Of a stretch of DNA of 64,000 nucleotides, positions 17,605 to 25,032 are shown piece after piece (the first letter of the stretch is position 1; each line of letters begins with the position of its first letter). Origin of the DNA: Marinovum algicola (GTDB lineage: Bacteria > Pseudomonadota > Alphaproteobacteria > Rhodobacterales > Rhodobacteraceae); NCBI RefSeq assembly GCF_900109145.1, contig NZ_FNYY01000004.1, positions 186,001 to 250,000 of the forward strand. Reading direction: 5' to 3'. The notes beneath the pieces are model-generated. The model was not told where the DNA came from and did not search any database. It saw nothing but the letters and a program-made list of their open reading frames with translations. The translations under genes were made by a program, and so were the position numbers.

Positions 17605-17636
17605 GGCCCGCGCCTGGCAAGGCGCGGGCCTTTTTT
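17605..17636 (+). terminator. Intra-operon terminator/attenuator after the potF-like gene
   Basis: A perfect 10-bp GC stem (GGCCCGCGCC at 17605-17614, GGCGCGGGCC at 17621-17630) is followed by six T. This is a strong intrinsic terminator placed between the binding-protein gene and the ATPase gene. Partial read-through would make binding protein in excess of membrane components, a common arrangement for ABC importers. Confidence 0.85.
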
Positions 17637-17654
17637 CTGCGAGCAGGAGATATC

Positions 17655-18776
17655 ATGGCCGAACCCGTCTTTGCCCCCTGGACCGATCCGAACGAAAAGC
17701 CATTGATCCAGTTCAAGGGCGTGACCAAGCGGTTTGGCGATTTCACCGCCATCGACAACCTGACCCAGGACATCTACGCCCGCGAATTCTTTGCCCTGCT
17801 CGGCCCCTCGGGCTGTGGCAAGACAACGATGATGCGGATGCTGGCCGGGTTCGAGACGCCAAGCGAAGGCCAGATCCTCATCGCCGGGCAAGACATGTCG
17901 CGGGTGCCGCCGAACAAGCGCGCGGTCAACATGATGTTCCAGTCTTACGCGCTGTTTCCGCATCTGACGGTGTTCGACAACATCGCCTTTGGCCTGAAAC
18001 GCGAGGGCAAACCCAAGGACGAGATCGAGGCCCGCGTCGCTGAAATGCTGCGGCTGACCCGGCTGGAACGTTTTGCCCAGCGCAAACCGCACCAGATTTC
18101 CGGCGGCCAGAGGCAGCGCGTGGCGCTGGCGCGGTCGCTGGCCAAGGCGCCCAAGCTGCTGCTGCTCGACGAGCCGCTGGGCGCGCTCGATGCCAAGCTG
18201 CGCCAGCAGACCCAGTTCGAGCTGGTCGACATCCAGGAAAAGACCGGCACCACCTTCGTGATCGTCACCCACGACCAGGAAGAGGCGATGACAGTGGCCT
18301 CCCGCGTGGCGGTGATGGACGAGGGCCGGATCGTGCAGGTGGCGACGCCCTCGGAGATCTACGAACAGCCGAATTCGGTCTATGTGGCTGATTTCATTGG
18401 CGAAGTGAACATCATCAACGGCGTGGCTACGCCGCAAGGCGATGGCTATGACATCGCCTGGGCCGAAAGCCAGCCGCCGCTGCATGCCCAGACGACACGC
18501 GGATTTTCCGACGGCCAGAGCTGTCACCTTGCAATCCGGCCGGAAAAGATATCGATCAGCACCGAGGAGCCCGAGACCCGCAACAAGGTGCGCGGCACGG
18601 TGCATGACATCGCCTATCTCGGCAATCTCTCCACCTATCACGTCCGGGTGCCGGGCGAACGCATCATCAAGGCCCAGACCGCCAACACCCGCCGGTTGTC
18701 ACGCCGCGCGCTGACCTGGGAAGACGACGTCTGGCTGAGCTGGACCGACACCGCCGCCGTGATGCTGGAGGAGTAG
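17655..18776 (+). CDS. Putrescine-type ABC transporter ATP-binding protein (PotG-like)
   Basis: The 373-residue ATPase carries Walker A GPSGCGKTT (50-58), Q-loop FQSYALFP, signature ISGGQRQR, Walker B LLLLDEP, H-loop VTHDQEEA and a C-terminal TOBE domain (LAIRPEKISIS). It energises uptake through the two permeases downstream. AGGAG precedes the ATG at 17655. It is separated from the potF-like gene by a terminator and from the potH-like gene by 215 bases, longer than usual within such operons. Confidence 0.92.
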   Translation: MAEPVFAPWTDPNEKPLIQFKGVTKRFGDFTAIDNLTQDIYAREFFALLGPSGCGKTTMMRMLAGFETPSEGQILIAGQDMSRVPPNKRAVNMMFQSYALFPHLTVFDNIAFGLKREGKPKDEIEARVAEMLRLTRLERFAQRKPHQISGGQRQRVALARSLAKAPKLLLLDEPLGALDAKLRQQTQFELVDIQEKTGTTFVIVTHDQEEAMTVASRVAVMDEGRIVQVATPSEIYEQPNSVYVADFIGEVNIINGVATPQGDGYDIAWAESQPPLHAQTTRGFSDGQSCHLAIRPEKISISTEEPETRNKVRGTVHDIAYLGNLSTYHVRVPGERIIKAQTANTRRLSRRALTWEDDVWLSWTDTAAVMLEE

Positions 18777-18991
18777 GAGATGGGGCAGGAGACCGGCCAG
18801 ACGGCGCGCCTTCACCCCGCGCGAAGCTCTCAAGACGGCGGGCCGCAGGCCCGCACGGCGCTCGACACCCGCCAAAAGGCCCGCCTGCGCGCTGCCCGAC
18901 CTCGGGCGGGCTTCGCGCCCTGGAGCCAGGGTGGCCCTGCGAACCTCGAGCGGTCTGGCGCCGTTACCCATTTCCCCAAGGAGGCCCCCAC
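18777..18991 (+). other. 215-base gap inside the transporter operon
   Basis: The gap holds GC-rich inverted repeats, for example CGGGC-CGCAG-GCCCG near 18839 and a CGGGCGGGCTTCGCGCCC stretch near 18902. An ATG at 18780 right after the ATPase stop opens a 74-codon frame overlapping the next gene, but its composition is not protein-like. AAGGAGG before 18992 is the potH-like ribosome site. Otherwise nothing is seen. Confidence 0.45.
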
Positions 18992-19882
18992 ATGCGCCGC
19001 CTGACCCTGATCGCCATTCCCTACCTCTGGCTGCTGGCGCTCTTTCTCGTGCCGTTTCTCATCGTCCTGAAAATCTCCCTGTCGGACACCGCCATCGCCA
19101 TCCCGCCTTACACGCCGACACTCGATCTTTCCGAGGGCTGGGCCGGCTTCAAGGCCTTCCTGTCGCAGCTCGACATGGAGAATTTCACCTGGCTCACCCA
19201 GGATGACCTCTACTGGAAAGCCTATCTCTCCAGCGTCCGCATCGCCTTCATCTCGACGATCCTGACCCTGATCGCGGGCTACCCCATCGCCTATGCCATG
19301 GCCCGCGCCGCGCCGGAATGGCGGCCGACGCTCCTGATGCTGGTGATCCTGCCGTTCTGGACCTCGTTCCTGATCCGGGTCTACGCTTGGATGGGGATCC
19401 TGTCGAACGAAGGTCTGCTCAACAGCCTGCTGATCCAGATCGGCCTGATCTCGGAGCCGCTGACCATCCTCAACACCAACACGGCCGTCTATATCGGCGT
19501 GGTCTATACCTATCTGCCCTTCATGATCCTGCCGATCTATTCGGCGCTGGAAAAAATGGATGACAGCCTGCTCGAAGCCGCCGAAGACCTTGGCTGCTCG
19601 CGGCTGCAAGCTTTCTGGCTGGTCACCGTGCCGCTTTCGAAACAGGGCATCATCGCCGGCTGTTTCCTGGTTTTCATCCCGGTGGTGGGCGAATTCGTCA
19701 TCCCCTCGCTGCTGGGCGGCTCGGGCACGCTGATGATCGGCAAGGTGCTGTTCGAAGAGTTCTTCAACAACCGCGACTGGCCGGTTGCATCGGCCGTGGC
19801 GGTGATCCTGCTGTTGATCCTGATCGTGCCCATCGTGCTGTTCCAGCGCAACGAGCAGAAGCAACGGGAGGCCGAGGGATGA
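18992..19882 (+). CDS. Putrescine-type ABC permease (PotH-like)
   Basis: A 296-residue inner-membrane permease with six predicted membrane segments. The family EAA loop reads EAAEDLGCSRLQAFWLVTVPLS, and MILPIYSALEKM precedes it. Length and order match PotH. AAGGAGG lies at good spacing before the ATG. Its stop overlaps the start of the potI-like gene (ATGA), so the two channel halves are translationally coupled. Confidence 0.92.
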   Translation: MRRLTLIAIPYLWLLALFLVPFLIVLKISLSDTAIAIPPYTPTLDLSEGWAGFKAFLSQLDMENFTWLTQDDLYWKAYLSSVRIAFISTILTLIAGYPIAYAMARAAPEWRPTLLMLVILPFWTSFLIRVYAWMGILSNEGLLNSLLIQIGLISEPLTILNTNTAVYIGVVYTYLPFMILPIYSALEKMDDSLLEAAEDLGCSRLQAFWLVTVPLSKQGIIAGCFLVFIPVVGEFVIPSLLGGSGTLMIGKVLFEEFFNNRDWPVASAVAVILLLILIVPIVLFQRNEQKQREAEG

Positions 19883-20694
19883 AACGCTTTTCCGCCTTCA
19901 ACGCCGTGTCGCTGACGCTGGGGTTCGCCTTTCTCTACCTGCCGATGATCATCCTGGTGATCTACAGCTTCAACGCCTCCAAGCTGGTCACCGTCTGGGC
20001 CGGGTTCTCGACCCGCTGGTACGCCGAGCTGTTGCAGAACGAGGCCTTTCTCGACGCGGCCTGGGTCACCATCCGCGTCGCCGTCGTCTCCTCCACCATC
20101 GCGACGGTGTTGGGCACCATGGCGGCCTATGTGCTGGTGCGCGCCGGGCGGTTTCATGGCCGCACGCTGTTTTCCGGCATGATCTACGCACCGCTGGTGA
20201 TGCCAGAGGTGATCACCGGGCTGTCGCTGCTGCTGCTCTTCATCGGCATCGGGCTCGACCGGGGCATCCTGACCATCATCCTCGCGCATACGACGTTCTC
20301 CATGTGCTACGTCTCGGTCGTGGTTTCGTCGCGGCTGGTCAGCTTCGACCGTTCGTTGGAAGAAGCCGCCTTGGACCTCGGCTGCACGCCGTTCGAGGCG
20401 TTCCGGCTGGTCACCCTGCCGATCATCGCCCCGGCGGTGATTTCGGGCTGGCTTCTGGCCTTCACCCTGTCGCTCGACGACCTGGTGATCGCGTCCTTCA
20501 CCGCCGGACCCTCGGCCACCACCCTGCCGATCAAGATCTTCTCGGCCGTGCGGCTGGGTGTCAGCCCCGAGATCAACGCGCTGTCGACGATCATGATCGG
20601 GATCGTCACCCTGGGCGTGATCACCGCCTCGCTGGTGTCGAAACGCGCCAGCATCCGGCAACAGGCCGAGGCCCAGGCCGCCGTCCGTGCCTGA
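19879..20694 (+). CDS. Putrescine-type ABC permease (PotI-like)
   Basis: The 271-residue protein has six membrane segments and the EAA loop EEAALDLGCTPFEAFRLVTLP. It also carries the PotI/PotC signature SLDDLVIASFTAGPSATTLPIKIFS. It forms the transmembrane channel with the PotH-like protein. The last base of its TGA stop is the first base of the next gene's ATG (TGATG), so the downstream oxidase is coupled to it. Confidence 0.92.
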   Translation: MKRFSAFNAVSLTLGFAFLYLPMIILVIYSFNASKLVTVWAGFSTRWYAELLQNEAFLDAAWVTIRVAVVSSTIATVLGTMAAYVLVRAGRFHGRTLFSGMIYAPLVMPEVITGLSLLLLFIGIGLDRGILTIILAHTTFSMCYVSVVVSSRLVSFDRSLEEAALDLGCTPFEAFRLVTLPIIAPAVISGWLLAFTLSLDDLVIASFTAGPSATTLPIKIFSAVRLGVSPEINALSTIMIGIVTLGVITASLVSKRASIRQQAEAQAAVRA

Positions 20695-22016
20695 TGCAAC
20701 GGCTCTACGAGGATCACGCCTATTCCGACGCGCCGCTGTCGGGATGCCTGTGGACTGCCGATGCGGCCCCGGCGCGCGCGGCCTTTGACGGGCCGCAAAG
20801 CACCGAGGTCGCGGTGATCGGCGGCGGCTTCACCGGGCTCTCGGCGGCGCTGCATCTGGCGGAGGCCGGCACGGAAGTGACGCTGCTCGAGGCGCGCCAC
20901 ATCGGCTGGGGCGCTTCGGGGCGCAATGGCGGCTTCTGCTGTCTCGGCGGCGGCATGATCTCCAATCCGCAGCTCGCGCGCCGTTTCGGACCCGAGGCCC
21001 CGGCGATTTACCGTGCCGCCGAGAAAGCCGCCGTGGCGCTGGTGGCCGAGCGTCTGGCGCGCCACGGCATCGACGCCGAAACCCATTCCGAGGGCGAGAC
21101 CCTGCTCGCCCACACCCCGCGCCACATGGCCGCGCTGCGCCGCGAGCTGCCGCATGTCGCCGAGGTCTATGGCGTCACGCCCCAATTGCACGAACCAGCC
21201 GATCTCGCTGGCCTTGGGATCACCGGTCCGTTCCATGGCGGGATGACGATCCCGCTGGGCTTCGCGCTCAACCCGCGCAAATATGTCAACGGCCTCGCCG
21301 GCGCAGCCGAGGCGGCCGGCGCCAGGTTGCATGACGCCAGCCCGGTCACCGCCATCACCCAGGGCGACGGCTTTACCCTGACCACGCCCAAGGGTCCGCT
21401 GAAAGCGAAACGGCTGATCCTCGCCACCAACGGCTATTCCAGCGACGACATCCCCGGCTGGCTGCGCGCCCGCTACATGCCGCTGCAATCCAACATCCTC
21501 GCCACCCGTCCGCTGACCGAGGCCGAACTGTCCGCCCAGGGCTGGACCTCGCGGCAGATGGCCTATGACACCCGTAGACTGCTGCATTACTTCCGCCTGC
21601 TGCCGGACAACCGCTTTCTCTTCGGCATGCGCGGCGGCACCTTTACGACGCCCCGTGCCAATGCCCAGTTCCGCTGCAAGATCGAGGCCGATTGCGACGC
21701 CATGTTCCCAGCCTGGGCGCAGGTGGAGCGGCCGCATTTCTGGTCGGGCCTCGTCTGCCTCGCGCGCAACCGCACACCCTTTGTCGGCCCGATCCCCGAG
21801 ATGCCCGGCGCATTCGCCGGCCTCGCCTTTCACGGCAATGGCGTCGCCATGGGCAGCTATGCCGGCCGTCTGCTCGCCGACCTGGTCCGCGACAAACAGC
21901 CCGACGCGCCCTACCCGGCCGCCTTTGCCACACCACCGCGCCGCTTCCCGTTGGGCCGCCACCGCCGGGCGCTGCTGGCCCTGGCGACCGGGGTGATGTC
22001 GCTGCTGGACAGGTAG
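20694..22016 (+). CDS. FAD-dependent amine oxidoreductase (PuuB-like)
   Basis: The 440-residue protein is a DAO-family flavoenzyme. It has the dinucleotide-binding motif VAVIGGGFTGLSAALHL near residues 40-56, the GWGASGRNGGF loop, and a C-terminal GLAFHGNGVAMGSYAGRLLADL. This pattern fits gamma-glutamylputrescine oxidase (PuuB), which oxidises glutamylated putrescine. Its start overlaps the potI-like stop, so it belongs to the transport operon. No puuA is visible nearby, so direct oxidation of a free amine is also possible. Confidence 0.85.
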   Translation: MQRLYEDHAYSDAPLSGCLWTADAAPARAAFDGPQSTEVAVIGGGFTGLSAALHLAEAGTEVTLLEARHIGWGASGRNGGFCCLGGGMISNPQLARRFGPEAPAIYRAAEKAAVALVAERLARHGIDAETHSEGETLLAHTPRHMAALRRELPHVAEVYGVTPQLHEPADLAGLGITGPFHGGMTIPLGFALNPRKYVNGLAGAAEAAGARLHDASPVTAITQGDGFTLTTPKGPLKAKRLILATNGYSSDDIPGWLRARYMPLQSNILATRPLTEAELSAQGWTSRQMAYDTRRLLHYFRLLPDNRFLFGMRGGTFTTPRANAQFRCKIEADCDAMFPAWAQVERPHFWSGLVCLARNRTPFVGPIPEMPGAFAGLAFHGNGVAMGSYAGRLLADLVRDKQPDAPYPAAFATPPRRFPLGRHRRALLALATGVMSLLDR

Positions 22017-22164
22017 CCCGAGCCAGCGGCGGGGCAGGAATTTCAGACCTTCCCAACAGGGGGAACATTTGCCAGACTTTCCCCAAGGCCAGCGCATCGC
22101 CCCGATCTAAATACGCATAACATTACCTATATTCACCAGATACATTCGCAACAGGAAGCCACCC

Positions 22165-23241
22165 ATGTCCAATTTCGACACGCAGCTGCGCGAAAGCCAG
22201 GCCCAGGTGGCCGAGGCCCAATCCAAGATCTCCGAGATCACCAGCCGGATCGAGACCGCGCGGGAAAAGATGAAACAGGGCACCGAGGCCGCAATCGACG
22301 TGGAAAACGCCACACTCGAGGATGTGCATGCCCATACCGAGGTGATGAACGCCAATATCGCCGAGCTGATCATGGGGCTTGACGATGTCACCGCCGCCTT
22401 TTCCCGCGATTTCGACGAGATGCGGTCCAAGACCGGCTGGGAGAGCTTTGTCGGTTTTTTCTCCAAGGACCGGTCCGACGCCCTGCGGCAGGAGCGGATG
22501 AAGACCGCCAATATCGATGACAAGCTGCAAGACCTGATTTCCAAGTCCGACATCATCACCAAGCTGCTGGAAAGCCAGCTTGCGGTGCTCAACGACCAGA
22601 AGGACCGGGTGGAGAGCAATCTCACCGAGACGCTGGACGAACGCGAGTTTACCGTCGGCGAGCTTGAGGCCACCAAGGCGGAGATCCTCGCCATGGACCC
22701 CGAGATCATCGCGTTGGAAAACAAGATCGCCGTCGAACAGGATGCCAGCGCCCGCACCCGGCTCGAAACCGAACTGGCCGATCTGAACAAGGCCTACAAC
22801 GAACGGGTGCAGCAGGAACAAGTCAAGCTGGCCAAGAGCCAGACGCTGGAGCGCTACATCGAAAAGGGCAAGAGCTGGGTCGACAGCCTGCAAAACCAGG
22901 CGGCGACGCAGATGGTGCTGATCAACAAGCTTCAGACCGACACCCGGCAGCGGGTGGTGCTCTATGACGCCCTGACCAAATCTCTGAAGACCGCGCAACA
23001 GCAGGACGTGGCGCACCGGATCAACGAGATCGGGGTCAAGACCGATCAGGAGGCCCAGACCGCGATGGCCGCCATCGGCACCGCGACCAACCAGAAGATG
23101 GCCGACATGCTCGAGGCGCATGAGGATCACATGGTCTTTGCCCGCGACGTGCTCGAGGCCAAGGCCAAAGCCGACGAGCGTTTCGCCCGCCGCTTTGCCG
23201 AGATCGTCGAAAAACACGACAGTAACGCCTACGGCGCCTGA
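22165..23241 (+). CDS. Large coiled-coil protein of unknown function (AAA+ module, gene 1)
   Basis: The 358-residue protein is almost entirely charged helix with long coiled-coil stretches (roughly 1-60, 135-245, 290-350) and no signal peptide or membrane segment. A short aromatic patch, KTGWESFVGFFSKDR, lies near residue 88. Its length and helical C-terminal half recall TelA (toxic anion resistance) proteins, but I see no decisive motif. It has its own upstream gap of about 150 bases and an AGGAAG ribosome site. It appears to open an uncharacterised module with the ATPase at 25033. Function unknown. Confidence 0.8.
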   Translation: MSNFDTQLRESQAQVAEAQSKISEITSRIETAREKMKQGTEAAIDVENATLEDVHAHTEVMNANIAELIMGLDDVTAAFSRDFDEMRSKTGWESFVGFFSKDRSDALRQERMKTANIDDKLQDLISKSDIITKLLESQLAVLNDQKDRVESNLTETLDEREFTVGELEATKAEILAMDPEIIALENKIAVEQDASARTRLETELADLNKAYNERVQQEQVKLAKSQTLERYIEKGKSWVDSLQNQAATQMVLINKLQTDTRQRVVLYDALTKSLKTAQQQDVAHRINEIGVKTDQEAQTAMAAIGTATNQKMADMLEAHEDHMVFARDVLEAKAKADERFARRFAEIVEKHDSNAYGA

Positions 23242-23260
23242 TGCCCTTTATCGTGAAAGG

Positions 23261-23868
23261 GCTGAGCCAGCCGATGCAACCTTCGCCGGACCGCGACACA
23301 CGGCCGGCCCCGCCGCCGACACCCCCGTCCCAGGCCCGCCCCGGGACCTCCTGGCCCGCCACAGACGCGAGGCCCCGGATCAGGTCCGGGGCGCGAGGTG
23401 ACATTTCGACATCGCTGAGCCACCCAATGCAACTCCCGCCCGACCGCGACGCACGACCGGTCCCGCCCCCGACACCCCCGTCCCGGGCTCGCCCCGGGAC
23501 CTCCTGGCCCGCCACTGACGCGAGGCCCCGGATCAGGTCCGGGGCGCGAGGTGACATTTCGACATCGCTGGGCTACCCGATGCAACCGCCGCCCGACCAC
23601 GTTGCACGACCGGTCCCGCCCCCGACACCCCCGTCCCGGGCCCGCCCCGGGACCTCCTGGCCGGCCACAGACGCGAGGCCCCGGATCACGTCCGGGGCGC
23701 AAGGCGGCATCCCATCACGGCAGAGCCGCCAAACCGGTCGCGGCCTTGTCGCCCCCGCGTCGCACCGCCCGCCCCGCTCCCGACGCCCCCTTCCCGGGCC
23801 TGCCCCGGGACCTCTTGGCTCACCATTGGCACGAGGCCCCGGATCACGTCCGGGGCGCGAGGTGGCAT
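23261..23868. repeat. 153-bp tandem repeat array, about four copies
   Basis: Equivalent points (start of ACCCCCGTCC) fall at 23321, 23474 and 23627, giving two exact 153-base steps; a fourth, more diverged copy follows after 158 bases. Each unit holds the hairpin CCCCGGA-TCAGG-TCCGGGG and a second inverted repeat CCCGGG...CCCGGG. The array fills the 628-base gap between module genes 1 and 2. The reading frames through it are long but low in complexity and not gene-like. Confidence 0.9.
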
Positions 23869-23869
23869 C

Positions 23870-24988
23870 GTGACCAACCCGGCCCAGGACCATCGCGGCC
23901 TCACCGACCTCCTCGCCTCGCGCCGCTATTTCCGCAAGTTCGAGACGATCACCACCCATCTCGGCCGGGTGGCGGCGGTGATGGAGGCTGAGGGCAGCCT
24001 GAGCCGCGAAGACGTCAAGATCCTCGCGCGCTACATTCGCGGCATCGCCTACACCTTCAAGGCGCTGAGCATGAAGTACCTGCTGGTCGGCCGCGACACC
24101 GGCCAGTTCTTTGGCTCGCTGGCCATCGACGCCACCGAGAGCGGCTTTCCGACCTTTCAGGAGCTGCTGGTCATGGCCAATGACGCGCAGCAGGCCGAGG
24201 CGCATCTGGAAAACATGCCCGGGATCGCGGCGCTGAAGGACCGGATGGTCCGCCAGATCGTCTCGGAACAGGCGATCCCGACCCGGCTGCAATTCGCCCT
24301 GTCGCAGCGGCTCTATTACGAGGAGCTGCTCGGGGGCCATCTGTTCTGGGCCCGGATGGACCCGCGCATCGACTGGGTCGAGGGTTTCGAGGGGCGGCGC
24401 AAGTACCGCATTTACTGGGCGGTCTATGACGGCCAGATTAACCTGCCGACGATCTACGTGCTCGAACTGGACGACACCGGCCGCACCGCCCTGCCCAAGG
24501 ACGAGCGCCGCTGGCCCGAGGTGCAGCGGCATCTGATGGCGCAATCGCTTGGCGCACTGAAGCTATTGACCATCGCCCGGGGCTTCGACGAGAGCTTTGA
24601 CGATCTCCACCCCAAACGCCTGCGCCGGTTCCACATCGGGCCGATGTATTCGCACAGCTTCACCCGCCAGTCCGGGCCGATCCGCGACGTGCTGGCCGAG
24701 GCGAAATCGCCGCCGGGCGAAGACTGGACGCTCGCCTGGACCTCGGAAATGCTGCGCAGCGAAGACGTGACCGAAACCCGCGCCGGCTGGTTTTCGACCG
24801 TGGAGCGCGAGATGTTTGCGCTCGATCCCTTCTCGGGCCGGGGCGTCGACACCGGCGCCACCGAGACCCAGCGCGCCATCATCCTGCCGCAGCGCCCGTT
24901 TCAGGTGCTGGCGGAAAAGAACCCGCCGGGCTTTGCCGCGGTGCGCAAGTTCGTCGTCAGCCCGGGCGGACGGGTGTTGTCCTATTGA
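23870..24988 (+). CDS. Conserved-looking protein of unknown function (AAA+ module, gene 2)
   Basis: A 372-residue soluble protein starting with GTG at 23870. The N-terminal half is helical (YFRKFETITTHLGRVAAVMEAEG, then ILARYIRGIAYTFKALSMKYL). The C-terminal half is richer in strands and aromatic residues, with a stretch KYRIYWAVYDGQINLPTIYV. No catalytic motif or known domain was recognised. The ribosome site GAGGTGG lies inside the last copy of the tandem repeat. It ends 44 bases before the ATPase gene and is probably co-transcribed with it. Confidence 0.8.
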   Translation: MTNPAQDHRGLTDLLASRRYFRKFETITTHLGRVAAVMEAEGSLSREDVKILARYIRGIAYTFKALSMKYLLVGRDTGQFFGSLAIDATESGFPTFQELLVMANDAQQAEAHLENMPGIAALKDRMVRQIVSEQAIPTRLQFALSQRLYYEELLGGHLFWARMDPRIDWVEGFEGRRKYRIYWAVYDGQINLPTIYVLELDDTGRTALPKDERRWPEVQRHLMAQSLGALKLLTIARGFDESFDDLHPKRLRRFHIGPMYSHSFTRQSGPIRDVLAEAKSPPGEDWTLAWTSEMLRSEDVTETRAGWFSTVEREMFALDPFSGRGVDTGATETQRAIILPQRPFQVLAEKNPPGFAAVRKFVVSPGGRVLSY

Positions 24989-25032
24989 CCCGGACGCCGG
25001 GCAAAGGCCCGGCCCCGTTTGGAGAAAATCGC

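Noticed and set aside
18780-19004. 74-codon small protein after the PotG-like gene.
   Set aside because: Its composition is typical of random GC-rich DNA and it runs into the potH-like gene in another frame. It is kept only as a possible leader peptide.
22165-23241. Naming the coiled-coil protein TelA (toxic anion resistance).
   Set aside because: Length and helical content fit, but no diagnostic TelA motif was seen and the usual partner genes are absent. Coiled coils give false resemblance easily.
23261-23868. The tandem repeats as a CRISPR array.
   Set aside because: Whole 153-base units repeat, with no alternation of short identical repeats and unique spacers, and no cas gene is nearby. 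The same holds for 45571-46003.
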